From assembly GCA_964247055.1 (NCBI GenBank), contig OZ176050.1:8618001-8682000 (forward strand): DNA of 64,000 nucleotides, in the 5' to 3' direction. The translations under genes were made by a program, and so were the position numbers. The notes under the pieces were generated by a model that was given only the letters and a program-made list of their open reading frames with translations, was not told where the DNA came from and made no database searches. Shown here piece after piece: positions 45,338 through 58,007 of this stretch. Origin of the DNA: Paragordius varius (taxonomy: Eukaryota; Nematomorpha). How positions within the stretch are numbered: position 1 is the stretch's first letter; the number at the start of each line of letters is the position of its first letter.

Positions 45338-48300
45338 CGTTTGAAATCATTTTTGCCACATCAACTATCAAATTCCAAATATTGTCTATATCTTCTTTAT
45401 TAGTTTTTGGACAACCAACTGGAAACCTATAAATATAATTTGTTTTTCTAAAATATTGCTAATTTAGGAATAAACAGTGTATAAAAAAGCTATATTTTTG
45501 GGAATAACTTGATTGCGGCAGATAGCTATTTTACTTTACGGCTAAATAGGATATAAAATGAAATTTTGTATTTAATAACGCGAACCGCCATTTTAGCTGT
45601 ATAATTATTTGCTTTATTTTAATATTTAAAATATATAAGTGTATTTTTAGATTCAGAGAATATCGTGCTATAAAATGCTACGCATAAAATATTTTGCCAA
45701 TTATTCCAGGATTAAAATAATTATACTTCCAAATTAGCCATTTGACCAAAAACGATCGGATCAATTTCAAAATTTGATAAAAATAATCCACTGGAAATGA
45801 TTTCGAATCCTTTTTTTAATGTAAAAAACACCTATATATTATATACTAGCTCTGACTCTCACGCATCGCTATGACCTAATCGAAGTGGAGTATTTGCAAT
45901 AATATGAATAAAATTAGGATATTAAAGCCCAAGCTTAAATATCTTTTATTGTGCCTATTAAGTATTTCCAATAATTAAATATCATTTTTTATCGATTATT
46001 ATAACAAACTTATTGGGTATATAAATGATAATAAATTTTTTTTTATTTTAATTTTCAATGCCCTAAAGCAATTTTCAATAAATTTGATCTATGTAAGTAC
46101 TCATAAAATATTCTAAAATAATGCTTTATCAGAATTTTTAAAAGTTAGAAAAATTTTAACACATTCTCGACTATGTGAACACTTTTATATTTTTGAGTCT
46201 GAAGATGAGTGGCTATTTTTTGCTTATCTTGATTTTACGATCAAACCCAAAAATGATTGGTTCCTTATTGTAAATGTGCATTAAATTCGAATAGATCTGC
46301 ACGTTTTCTGCCAATAGACACAAAAATTTCTGGCGCATATAGATGTAAGAGTCTTTACCCTTAATTTAAATAAAGCGGTTAGTCGCAAATACTTAAGACC
46401 GTTAATGATTTTATATGCTCATAAGTTTTTCAAAAATTATAGTTCTTGCGAAACAATATCCGACTATTTTCACTCATTTATTAATGAAGAAAAAAAATTT
46501 TTTTAAATTTTAATAGGCCTCCCCGTATAAATATTGCTTTAAAGACATGTATTTTTGGGGAATCGTATTTTTACAAAAACATCTTACATACGGTGTGTTA
46601 CCAACAATTACCTAAAAAGTGATATGACGCAATATAAAATATTCCATATCTTGAACGGACCGCCATTATTACGGTAAAATTATTAAAAGTCGATAATTAC
46701 AAGTTCTAGGTTTGTTCGAAGAATTGTTTTTTTTTTTCAAGATATCAATTTAATCTTTATGGAAAAATGCAACTTTTTGCGCTTTATTCAGCAAATGATA
46801 TATTTCAATTCATTTTTGTCGTGTCTTACAAAACTAGACATACATATTATAAATTTTCAATATTTGAAATTTTAAAAATAACAGATGTTTTTTATACTAA
46901 ATCTCTGCTTATAATTTTAAAAATTTCTGCAAAAAAATATAATTAACACAAGCACTTAAAGCAACTCTGCATTTAAACATATAAGAAAAATGCATTTTCC
47001 ACTATAGTGAGTCCCTAAAGTTTCAATATTTAGAGTTGTGATTGCTACAAAGAATTTCCATTAAATTTGCAATTATTTTGTCCTAAAATTTTTAACCAAA
47101 GCATAGAAAGATTAAATACGAATGTTTAGATTTGCTGGAAATATTATATGGTTCCTATTTAATTCTTTCCATTTTAGAGAGCTGCCAAAAACAATAAATC
47201 ATTTAATAGAGCGTTTTTAAAGATTTACAATTTTGACATTTATAAAGTATCGTTGGTCGAATTTTAAAAATTAACTTTATATATTTGCTAAAATTTTTAT
47301 TTTTAATTGATATGCGATAAAATTCTATAATTCTATAATTGCTGTTACAATTTTTACTTCCTTGACTCGTGGGCGCTATAAAATTGTTTTTTTTCAAACA
47401 TTATAAGTTTATGGGGTTTAATTTTATTTTAAACCATAATTTCAATTTTACTGGTGCATATATTGCCAATCAGTATGATTTCCTAGGTGTGCATGTATGT
47501 TTTAATATTCAGAATTAACAAAGCACGATTCATTAATTTTAACCCATAATGAATATACTATTTCCCAGTCAAAAAAAACTTCCCAGTCAATCGAAACGTT
47601 TTCCCAGTCAATCGAACATTTTCCCAATCAATCTTCCCGGTCAATAGAAACATTTTTCCAGTCAATCGAAACGTTTTCCCAGTCAATAAAAACGGTTTAT
47701 TTTTGATGATTAATATCAAAACAAGATATAAGAATAACTTTTAAACATTATCAGCGTAATATTAGGATATTATTTTTTATAAAAAAACAATATTTGAATG
47801 ACAATTTTTCCAATTTTATTCCAGTCAATCAAATATGACTTCTTCTTTTAAAGTTACATTTTGGAATTCGAGATATTTTTAAGATAATATTTATTGTTTT
47901 ATAGATGGTTCGCATTATATTTGTTGCGCTAACTTATAAAAATAGTTACGGATAAAATAATAAAATTTCTAAAAATATACCATTTTTATCTCAAAGGTCA
48001 TTTAACACTTCAAATTGGATCTTAAACATATTTACCTTATTTATATAATATTTATCATTCATTCCATCGGTGGCCAAACGCGGCCCTCCGAGATTCTTTT
48101 AGTGGCCCGCGAAAAATTTGGAAATCCATAGGCAAAAACCTGCCCACAAAATCTTTGTAAAATTAATATTTACGCAATTTTTCTGAATAAGTCTATTTGG
48201 CAACGAATTGAAAAAATTGTTATATTGATTTATTTTTTAGTCTTATGTCTAAAATCGAATAAATTATTAATAAATGCCCGTATATATTTCAATCGTGCTT

Positions 48301-51300
48301 TTTGAGTTAAAAATGCGGCCCGCCATTGTGTTGGAATATCCTTTTTTATAAAATATTTTTAAAACAAAAACATTGATATTATTTCCGACAGTATTTTTAT
48401 TAAACTTGACGTTTAAAAACTGTTTTGAAGCGTTGAATGACCAATTTGAAATAAAAATGGTATATTTTTATAAATTTTATTATTTCATCCACTATATATT
48501 TTATAAGATAGCGAACCAGCGATAAAATAAAAAAATTATTATTCTTATACTCAAATTCCAATAAATATAACTTTTAAAAAAAAGTCATTAATGATTGTGC
48601 ACTGGAATATAATTGAAAAAATTGTCATTCCATAATTGTGTTTTTATGAAAAATAATATCCTAATATTACGCTGATAATGGTTAAATGGTATCTTGTTTT
48701 GATATTTCTTATCACAAATAAAACCGTTTTTATTGATTGTGAAAATGTTTTATTAATTGGGAAAATGTTTCGATTGACTGGGAAAACGTTTAGATTGACT
48801 GAGGAAACGTTTCGATTGACTGAGAAAACGTTTCGATTGAAAAACGTTTCGATTGATTGAGAAAATTTTCGATTGATTGGGAAAACGTTTTTTCTGACTG
48901 AATGGTATATTACGATTGAGAATCCTCATTTGGATTTCTTTTTTTAAATTTTCCTTATAATCAAAATAAACGCACCACAAAAACATCAATATCCATCCTA
49001 AATCGGTGGCGTGCAAAAAAAACCTGATACATATATTGATAGCAAAATGTATTAGTATTATCATGGTGTTTTTGGGTTTAGCCCTTACGAGCAATTTAAG
49101 AAAGTCTATATCACTTTTGTGGTAAGTGCCATGTCATATAATGGTAAGATTTGCGCACATTTGTTTAATAAAATTTTTTCGTGAGAGCTAGAGACTTCAT
49201 TCCAAAAAAATTCACTAAAAGATACTAAAAAATAAAATAATGTTTTAAATTAATTTTTGGCAAAATTTTATTGAGGCGTATTTCATACTATTTTGAGTCA
49301 TGATAAAAACTGTTTAAAAACGTTTTAAGAGATCTAATAAAAATACTGTCTTTATATAATTCGTTTAAACTTTCCATCACCTTAGAATTTTTATTCGCCT
49401 TTATGTTAAATTAAAGTTGTGTTTTTTTTCCAAAAATCACCAAAAATTCATGAGTGATAGAAATGTTCAGCATCATCGATATATATAGAAGGAGTGTTTA
49501 TTAAACCGTTTCTATCATGACTCAAAATAGTATGAAGTAAGCTTTAACAAACTTTTGTTAGATAAATTTTTGAAGGAAATATGTACTTTTTTATATTTGG
49601 TTAATATCAAAATTTACCATATATATAAAAGTTTATAACGAAATCTCTGCAATTTTGCGTTTATTTTAAGAAAACTAGCCTATTTTGGAAAGAAAAAAAT
49701 GGGACTTCTGGAGCCTACATCTGAAAATTTTATTTTTTAAAAATATTTGCTTGTTATATGTAGTTTATAATATATATATTTTGGAATGAAGCAATCACCT
49801 TTCACCAAAAAAATTTTAGTTAAATTAATGTCGCAAATTTCACCACTTTCTGATATGCAGCTTTTACCACAAAAGTATTAATAACTTTCTTAAATCACTC
49901 TCAAAACCAAAAGCCCCTTGATTATCCTGAAACATTTTCCTATCAAAATATATATATTTCATCTAGTTGTAATTTTATGTTAACCAAAATGCGTGCAAAT
50001 CAGTTTGTAAACAGTTTTAGCTGATAATACGTAAATATAGCCATAATATCCTATTTATTTTGGATAATTTGGAATAAATATGGAAAAATGAATTTTTTGA
50101 AAGCCTATATCCATTTAAATTTTTCGATTCTTTAAAATAATACCAATGATTCAAATTTTGCAGTTTTGAATATATTTTTAATTTAATATAACAAAAGATT
50201 TCTATACTTTGAATTTTTGTTCTTTTAAAATCAAGTCCTTATTAACAATAAATATTCAACATTAATTTCGATTCTTATTAACGGCATTTAACTTGAACGT
50301 TTTAATATATTTTTGGATTCTTAAAATTCAAGAATGCAAAATGCTACCAACATTTTAAATTTTCAAATTAACGGTTTGCATGTACCATGAGCTTTTAATA
50401 TTTATCTTTAGCCTGCAAAGTTGTTTTTATCGAAAACATCCGTAAAATTCCCCGGATAATTCTTATCAGTTATTGAGTAAATTCGAATTCCATATCTGTA
50501 CATTAGTTTTGCATTAAATCGGGAAAGATAGCATTATATTAGCGAAAAAAATTATTATTTGTGAATAAAAGAAGGCGAAAAAAATATATTTAAGCCAATA
50601 ATTTTTCTCTTTGCTGTATGTGCCATCTTTTATAATTTTTTAAAAACTAGCAATGTGCATTTCCTTATAAGGTGGCTTTTAATTTTTAAAAAAACCTGAT
50701 AAGAAATCGTCCTTTAACTTCCGTACTTGTCAGATAAATATCTTCCTTTAATATTTCTGCATATAAGGTGCGAGTTAACTCATTTGAATCCTATGTTGTG
50801 ATTATATATTTTTTCAAAAAACCTTGAAAGTAAAGCAAGCCATGCCACATTGAATAGGGTAGGGCATTGTAAAGCGTGCATCCGATTTTATCAATTGTCC
50901 TATGTATCCACCAAGTTTAACTATCTATTATTATCAAATAAAATCAAGAGAGTATTAGCAATTTAACAAAAACCTGGCGAATATCAGCTTTAATCTTGTT
51001 CATCCCAAACAAACCAATATGAAAATAAATCTTGAGAGCTCTAAAACGTCTCCCTAACGATATTTGCCAATCCTATAAAAATGAAGAATTAGTCGCGTCA
51101 AGCAAACCTTGTATTCTACAACATCATCCATACCAGTTTTCAAATAATTTGGTGTTATTCCAATAGCATTTGTTAGATCTTTAGATTTTTCTATCCTTAT
51201 TAATAAATAGGTGGTAAAGGGCAAAGTAAATGTAAAAACAATACTTTATTTAACATTTTATTTTCCAAAAATATATGTGCTTTAATATTAACTAATAGTT

Positions 51301-54300
51301 TTTAAAAATTTAAAAATTAATCCAATTACCATAAGATTGAACAATCAAAACATATTCCCATCAATTTATGCGGATTGAATGCAAATGATTGTGCATGCTA
51401 AAACGTACATAATAATGTTTTCATACTTCGACACCATGAGAATAAATTTTTCGATATTCCTCACATAATAACAAGGTTCCAGCATAGGCTGCATCAACAT
51501 GCATCCAAATATTGTGGAATTTTTTGCCTGAATACAAAACTTTTTTGAGTATGCTTTCAATAAAACAGTTTTTAACATAATGACTTTAGTTTTTGACCCA
51601 TTAAAAAAACAACGGATCTGATCGCTTGTAAATGTATTTTTTATGAACCCTTCTTTAAATATTAAAAATATTAATATATGTAACTAAAGGATTCATATCA
51701 AAATTTAACCAACTAAATCATTTATATACTTTTAATAATATGTTGTGTATAAACAAAACTTAATTTATTTCATATTAATTTATTTATTTGTTTTATATTT
51801 TTTCCCGAAATAAAATTTGACGCTTATTAGCGGTTACAGTCACGATCATGGATGCATAATGAGATACATTCATGCTTTTATTTAAACACATATATTGTTT
51901 TAATGGGATGGACTGGGTTTGGAAAAAACATTTTTTATACCATTAACAGTTGGATACCCCCTTATTCAAATATACGCATAATATACATCTTCACATCACC
52001 CCTTTAAAGTATGACATTCTTCAACCTTTTTGTTTTTCGACTCAATTTTTTGATATTTATAGTTTATTATTTAAATTGAATTCAGATCGCTATAAAATTA
52101 GTTCTTTATTCAAGGGGCTAAAGTTGGACATTTGTAAAAGCTGGGCTATTAATTTATGAGAATTTCAAACATATTGCTATTCATTAAAGGATAAAGATTA
52201 CGCCATCGGTTTTTTTGTAAAGAAGCCGCAACACATCGCTTATTATAAATTCCATATTTTTTATAATTTAAAGCAGAGTCCTTTCTAAACTTTTTTCGTT
52301 CACTGCCCACAAAATTGAAAAAAAATTCCTCTACCCCCCTCATCCCAAAAAAACAAAAATAAAAATTAATTATAATATAAAAAAAATCATCAATAAGATC
52401 CTTTCCGCAATTTTATTAGTTTTTTGACTTATTTTATTTTTGTATATTAAGATATTTAGTAAGAACCAGTAAATAAAATAAATATGTGTGAATTTAAGAG
52501 TAATGATTACTTCCCAAACCATAACTTTAAATTAAAGAAAATAATAATAAATAAACTAGTTTTAATAGTAAACATTTTGTTTATAACAAATTTAAGGTCG
52601 TTTCTCCAAATTTTTCGCGCCTACCCCTAGATTTTTCTACGTTTTTCTTTTGGGATTTAAAAAATAAAATCTCTGGTTTCCTGTTAAATAAATAATATTT
52701 AAGAATGATAATATTAGAGTGTTGAGTAACTGCCGGATAAAACAAAAATAAAAATGGCATTTGTTATTAATTAACGGCTTACAAACATTCCCGATTAAGG
52801 ACATATCATCAAAAGCGCAAGTGTTTGTCGTTCCCAACGTTACCACCACCTATGATTAGAAGTAAGAATTAAACTAAGAACGGATGTAATCCTTTTCCAA
52901 TATCCTCCAACATTTTCGACTCTAAAAGCTGCGGATCCATGGTTAAATCTTCTCTCGATTCTATTATACAAAGTTGCGTAGCACTGAGTCGCGCGGCTTT
53001 AGCAATTGAGGAATGTGCCTGTACAATATACAGTCATGTATCCTTTGTTTTATGAAAAATTTATTTTTCTCGTTTAATGGGTATAAATATTTGGTAAAGA
53101 ATGGAAAAAACAAGAGCTCTATGGTAATTCTTATACTTTTTTGATGAATATGATATTGTTAATACCATAGAGCTCTAGCTTTTTCCATTCTTTGCCAAAT
53201 ATTTATACCCATTTAACGAAAGAAAATAATTTTTTGATAAAATAAAGGATACATGACTGTATGTGTATTTTAAATATGGGATATATGCTGTTACATTGAT
53301 TATAATAAGTGTTTTAAAAGATTTAATGTAAGACAAGAAGGAATTATCATAAATAATTAAAAATACATTTGTCGGTATTGATTATTTTTTAGAAATACCA
53401 TAGAATATCGAAATATCTTTCAAAAAATACTATTTGTGGATTAATTATTAGATTTTAAGAAAAGGGTTTCCTAAAAAATTATTTTATAAGATTATATCCA
53501 GATCTATTTTTACAAAATTTTAGTATTATAGCAAATTATGAATAAAACAAAAGTGCGATTGTCCTAATTAAATTCGAAACTATAATTATTACAATAAATT
53601 TGCAAATATTTATCCTAATTTTCAAAGTTAACTAATTCAAACGGTTGAGATTAAGAAAAATACACCCTAAAAATTATCACCCCATACTTGATCAGATGTA
53701 TAAGCAATTATTTTTCCTAGGGCTTCATAATACGACATATCTTTGTTATGTTTCATTAATTCTGCAATTTTCTTCTCTCTTGCTGCAATAAATATTACAA
53801 CGGCTCCGTCGCTAGCTGTTGTCTATATAAAAAAATAGTAAATTTTTAAAGTCCAATATGCAAATGTTTCACTTGCACTGATTTTATATTTTAGCCTTGA
53901 AACAAGTTGTGGATTTTTAAACGATTACTATCTTAAAATATATGGAAATTATTTAAAAACGTGTCATATAAAAAATAGATAAAAATTGCGTACGATTTGG
54001 ACATAATAAAGGATATAAAATGGATGTGGATAAAATGGTTCTTCTATATATACAATTTTCGAACGGAATGTTTTAATTTATCAAACACGTTAACTTGGAA
54101 AAAACGATTGCAATAATATATATGTTATAAACAATAACCTTTTATGGGTGAGATCAATAAAAAAGATTTTAAAAGGAAGTGGCGAAAAAAGAAACCACTC
54201 TACATGAACTAATAAAAATCCAAGTGGCTTTATTATATTAAGATGAAATTACATAAAGAGCTATTTAATTTTCGACAACTATCACATGATTCGTATTATA

Positions 54301-56155
54301 TGGATACACAAATAGGTTTGGCGGTTAGTATTCATAATATATGGCATTTATAAATATTTAGATTTTAAAATTAAAACTGTAAAATACAAACAGAATATAG
54401 CATGTATTATTATTTCCTTGCCAATTAGATAAATTTGATAATTTTGATAAATATCAATTTTATTAAGATTTTGTGAGCATATTTTTGCAAATTAAGGATT
54501 TTTATGTGGTGGACACCTCTGTTATATATTGTAAATAATTAAAGTGACATTATTAAATGGCTGAAGGCAGAAATATGCTTTTTTATATATTGTAACTTTT
54601 GCCGAGGGTTCATGTTTTGCGGTTCTCCGGAAAATACTATTCAAGTGTGTTTTATTTGATGATTGATGCTTATGGTAGATGTCGACCTGCAATTTACAAG
54701 AATATTTCATCTTTTCTTGTCTATATTCGGTTTTGAAATTAAAAAGCAAATATCAACACCTAAAATTAACATGTCAGGAATGAGCAAATTGTGGAAACAG
54801 CACTAAAATACGCTTGATTAATGCGTTGATTTTGGATGTGAAAGTAGGACAATGTGAAAGATAGGAATTACGTTCGAATTTTGTTTAAGAAAAATTACAT
54901 ACACAATTTGGACGATTAAATATCCAACAAAGAAGTTTACAATAAAACTATTCCTATTCCTAATAGGTTAAATTAGAAGCACATATCGTATTTTGGGCTC
55001 GTCTTTCGCGTAGAACTTTAGAGAAAATGATGCTCGGTAAAGTAAACGGATAACCGCATACCTACCCACGCCTATTTTATCAAAAATGCGAATAAACACA
55101 AATACCATTTACTTAGTCAGTTATTACAATAGGGCACTGTATAATGCGGTCGGTTTCGTAAAAAGTAGCATTAAGACATATAAAACTAGATTAGTCCATC
55201 TATATCCATGCATTATTATTTTTTTCCTTAATTTAACAAATCTTTCTTATCTCGTAAATATGGAAGAGTTAAAATTTAAATATAAGAATCACTTGTATAA
55301 CGCCCCCACCTCCCAAATTTGAGTCGAATCGGAATTTAGAAGGTAAATCCATTTCATATGCAAGCCAATCTACCATAATCATTTCCAATTCCGTGTAAGC
55401 AGGGCATGCTGGCTAAAAATGACAAAGATCTGTTTAACGTCTGATAAAATAGAATATGTGTCATTGACATAACTTAAATAAGTGTGCTTAAAATATTTAA
55501 TATTGATGAGATAACATAAGCAAGTCCTATTGTGGTTATATTGATTGGAAAACCTTAGTTACGAATAATAAAACTCAAACGTCTCAATTAATCCAAAGTT
55601 ATAGATAGTAAAGATAGATATGTGACGTTGACATTTTAATTATATGATTTTGTTAAGATTATATATTTAATTATATTTAACGAATATTTTGAATTTCCAT
55701 AATATATTGTAAATACATATATATATATATATATATATTTGTCTCAAACAATATACCCAATTAAACCCGATAGAACTAAATGCATCAGATATGATATCGG
55801 CATACACTGATGGATATGAGAAGCCAGTTGGGAAATAGCCATGGAATTTAGGACTTTGCCAATGCACCATTCCAGGCATAATTTTTTGGATTAAATCATC
55901 AAACAAAGAATCAAAACTTCTTTCCTCCGTATTTGCTTTTACGTCTAAGAGTGGTCGTAGATAGTTTGGTTTAATATTAGCGCTCGGTTTTACGGGTAAA
56001 TCCCGAATATTATTATGATAATTTTGCACAAATTCTAATAATTTATAGCCGTTTTCTAAGAAAGTGTCGTCTAAAAACGATTTCTCTTTTTCTGTCCCAT
56101 TTGTTAGAGGCGGCCAATCGTTTTCATGATCATTTTGATGATGCCCGTTATTCAT
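45324..56155 (-). CDS. Group II PLP decarboxylase (aromatic-L-amino-acid decarboxylase type)
   Basis: PLP enzyme making a monoamine from an aromatic amino acid or histidine. Twelve exons, complement: 55757-56155, 55293-55412, 53688-53822, 52875-53018, 52783-52849, 51427-51527, 51330-51397, 51108-51195, 50974-51072, 50823-50924, 50696-50790, 45324-45426; 506 residues (human DDC 480). Visible: YLRPLL, MPGMVHWQSPKFHGYFPTG, DQAHSSI (PLP-stacking His), TLGTTNTCAFD, WMHVDAAYAGT, PLP lysine in AFNPHKLMGI, and EYKDWQISLGRRFRALK. The Tyr of EYKDW matches the mobile-loop Tyr needed for decarboxylation (Phe in aldehyde synthases). Odd: the usual GSASEA motif reads TTASDG. It has a ~35-residue polar N-terminal extension. 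Introns of 25, 29, 32, 35 and 49 nt lie beside one of 5.3 kb full of repeats. DDC, tyrosine and histidine decarboxylases cannot be separated here. Confidence 0.93.
47558..48905. mobile_element. Foldback element, family B, with its own 21-bp tandem repeats (decarboxylase intron 11)
   Basis: Inverted ends C(C/T)ATT(T)...CAGTC flanked by TA. Next to each end are about five to seven copies of a 21-bp unit, CAGTCAATCGAAACGTTTTCC. The inner arms (GATATTATTTTTTATAAAAA / ATGAAAAATAATATCCTAAT) are also inverted. A second TIR element (47980-48460) occupies the loop. It has the same plan as the 36803-40001 element but an unrelated repeat unit, and no transposase. The rest of this 5.3-kb intron (45427-47557) is AT-rich with no feature I can support except a possible repeat head near 45845. 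Confidence 0.75.
47980..48460. mobile_element. TIR element nested in family B loop, with hAT-like remnant inside
   Basis: Ends CCATTTTTATCTCAAAGG and reverse (AAATAAAAATGG), flanked by TA; the subterminal TCATT(T/C)AAC(A/G)CTTC is inverted as well. Within it, 48068-48330 has GTGGCCAAACGCGGCCC at one end and GCGGCCCGCC at the other, a hAT-type end pattern without a clear target duplication. This suggests three nested layers. Confidence 0.6.
49028..49962. mobile_element. Non-coding TIR repeat, family C, copy 3 (decarboxylase intron 11)
   Basis: 935 bp. Left end TATTGATAGCAAAATGTATT then TTATCATGGTGTTTTTGGGT; right end the inverse (CCAAAAGCCCCTTGATTATC, AAACATTTTCCTATCAAAAT). A second inverted stretch follows (CTTTTGTGGTAAGTGCC against TACCACAAAAGTATTAATA). 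The right half matches 14460-14785, including GGAATGAAGCA...TTCACC. Confidence 0.65.
50593..50670. mobile_element. Decayed half of palindromic MITE family E
   Basis: AGCCAATAATTTTTCTCTTT followed by GCTGTATGTGCCATCTTTTA and CTAGCAATGTGCAT resembles the right half of the MITEs at 25971 and 26578. It is diverged and truncated, just downstream of decarboxylase exon 11 on the gene's strand. Confidence 0.5.
53030..53259. mobile_element. 230-bp palindromic MITE with CAGT ends (decarboxylase intron 3)
   Basis: Starts CAGTCATGTATCCTTT and ends with its reverse complement, flanked by TA. Almost the whole element is one hairpin (GGTATAAATATTTGGTAAAG / CTTTGCCAAATATTTATACC; AGAGCTCTATGGTA / TACCATAGAGCTCT). 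CAGT ends plus TA indicate a Tc1/mariner-type non-autonomous element. It sits only 11 bp from the exon 4 boundary, inside the intron. Confidence 0.85.
53823..55292. other. Decarboxylase intron 2, no further feature seen
   Basis: 1.47-kb AT-rich intron. Open frames at 54522-54749 and 55086-55322 have no similarity and are taken as chance. Intron 5 of the same gene (51528-52782) is likewise without a recognised element apart from a weak MITE-like CCATTAACAGTTGGATAC stretch near 51940. Confidence 0.5.
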
Positions 56156-57806
56156 TTTTTACAAAAATTAAGGCAAATTAACCAAAAACAACTATTTTTA
56201 ATTATAATTGTTACTCTGTATAACTATTGTAATATTAATAAAAAAAAATTTTTTTGATTCCCTTACGCTCATTGATAAGGGTAAATAAAATATTTATGAC
56301 TTTGTAAAAAAAGGTATAATTAAAAATTGATATTGATTGCATTAAATAAGTGTGAATAAATATTCTATTCTATTATATTATTCGCACAAATCAATTAGCA
56401 TTGAATATATAATAATATCGATACTTACAAAAGTGTAAAATGCTATATTTAATTGTAAAAAATATGCAAATTTCTTTATAGGTTTTTCCATTATTATAGG
56501 TATACTTTAAATTCATGTGTAAGTATGGTTAATAAATATGTACAAGTGGAAGTCCATTAACAGTTTTTTTGAAGTTTTACTAAAAGGACTGCGAACTTAA
56601 TTCTTATAAATAATTTTATGAACATTTAAAATATTCGAATTTTTTTTATAATTTAAATGTTGTTAGAAAAAACTTATACATTTTCAAGCTTAACAATTTT
56701 ACATTCCTGGATGATAATTAAGTGATAGCGGTTTATGTGCAAACAGGAATATACTCTTTTATTATAATAAAGTGAATTTATAGATTGAAATTATAATTGA
56801 TTTGGGTTTATTGACATGTTTGGTTGTTAATTTACATTGCTAAATGGTATGATTTATTTTATACAACTGCTTGTGCATTAACCTGTTATAATATAAATCT
56901 CTTATTGTTAAAAGTTTTTCAAAAAATAGTAAATTTGATATATTAAACATTTCATTTTTTCTTGATTGTAGATCTCATAAGCTTAATTCTAATTTTAACC
57001 AAATTAAAAAATTGTTCTTTTTATTAAGCATGGACTTTATAAAATATACATTACTAAGACTCACTAAAAGCAAATATAATTAATTAAATTTATTAAATAA
57101 TAATTTTTTGCATATTTTATTATCGATGCAACAAAAAATTGAAATATTTGGCGAAATAAGAATTAGGAATTATAAATTTGTCATTTTATTTTTTGACTAA
57201 AACACCTTTAAATGGACATAGATATATAATTTAGAATTTATAGGAGTGATTTTTAAACGCCGTGATGTCATATTTATGGTCCGAAAAATTATGCGGACAC
57301 ATTCTTATGCTATTGAAAAGAGGGTGTAATGCGAACTTTTGAATGCATAGAGTACATTGATATCGGCCCCTTTAGAGTATTAGTGGTTTAAAATCTCTAT
57401 TTTTCCATTTGAATGGTAAGGGCTTAAATTGTGTAAAAAAATAATGATTTTAGCACTAACTTCAGGATTAACAGTCAGCAATCTCGTGTTTCCAACTTTG
57501 AAGACGTCTTGACCGCTCTACCAATCAAAAAGGAAAAAAGATACTTTAAACTGCATATTTATTTATTTTTTATAAGCCTCAAATTTTACAATGCTTAGGG
57601 GGCCAAAATAATCAAAGGCATGTACAATACCAAAATTAAAGTGTTAATATTAAAAAAATTATACCATATCATGATATAAAAATATTCTATAATAGTTAAT
57701 TTTTGAATTTTGACATATTTCAAATAATTCGTATATTATCAAACACACGACATATGCTTAAACTTTTTTATTTTAATATAATTATTTATCATATATTAAC
57801 ACTTCA
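56156..57806. other. Intergenic, upstream of the decarboxylase gene
   Basis: AT-rich. It contains the presumed decarboxylase promoter next to 56155 but no clear motif. A stretch at 57470-57530 has tRNA-like pieces on the minus strand (GGTAGAGCGGTCAAGACG) but no complete cloverleaf, so no tRNA is called. Confidence 0.45.
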
Positions 57807-58007
57807 TTAGACTTTCATTTTTTTGTACGCGATGACATTTTGGCGTAGTATTCTACCCCACAGCTTAATGTAGTAAACAAAATAGTGTTTTGAAAGTTGT
57901 TCTGGTTTAAATCTAATTATCAAACCCTCTACTCCCGTATAAGATAAAATACTTGGATTCGTTACTATTTTAGCTTTAAGAGTTCCGAATTCATATATCT
58001 CCAAAAC
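57807..58007 (-). CDS. Possible terminal exon of an unidentified protein
   Basis: A minus-strand open stretch ending in a stop at 57807, with composition less AT-driven than its surroundings. It reads ...EIYEFGTLKAKIVTNPS, ILSYTGVEGLIIRFKPEQ and continues to the stop. SYTGVEGLII recalls the core of RNase P subunit POP4/Rpp29 (SYVGVEGIVI), but the following conserved POP4 residues are missing and no upstream exon joins in phase, so I make no functional call. An ATG-started stub at about 58112 (MVENYKLITLDSF) with a donor nearby does not keep frame. It could be a real small gene with very short introns, or chance. Confidence 0.3.
   Translation of the reverse strand, partial: VLEIYEFGTLKAKIVTNPSILSYTGVEGLIIRFKPEQLSKHYFVYYIKLWGRILRQNVIAYKKMKV

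Noticed and set aside
57470-57530. tRNA gene on the minus strand
   Set aside because: A D-arm-like GGTAGAGCGGTCAAGACG is present but no matching acceptor stem or T-arm can be drawn; at best a decayed tRNA-derived sequence.
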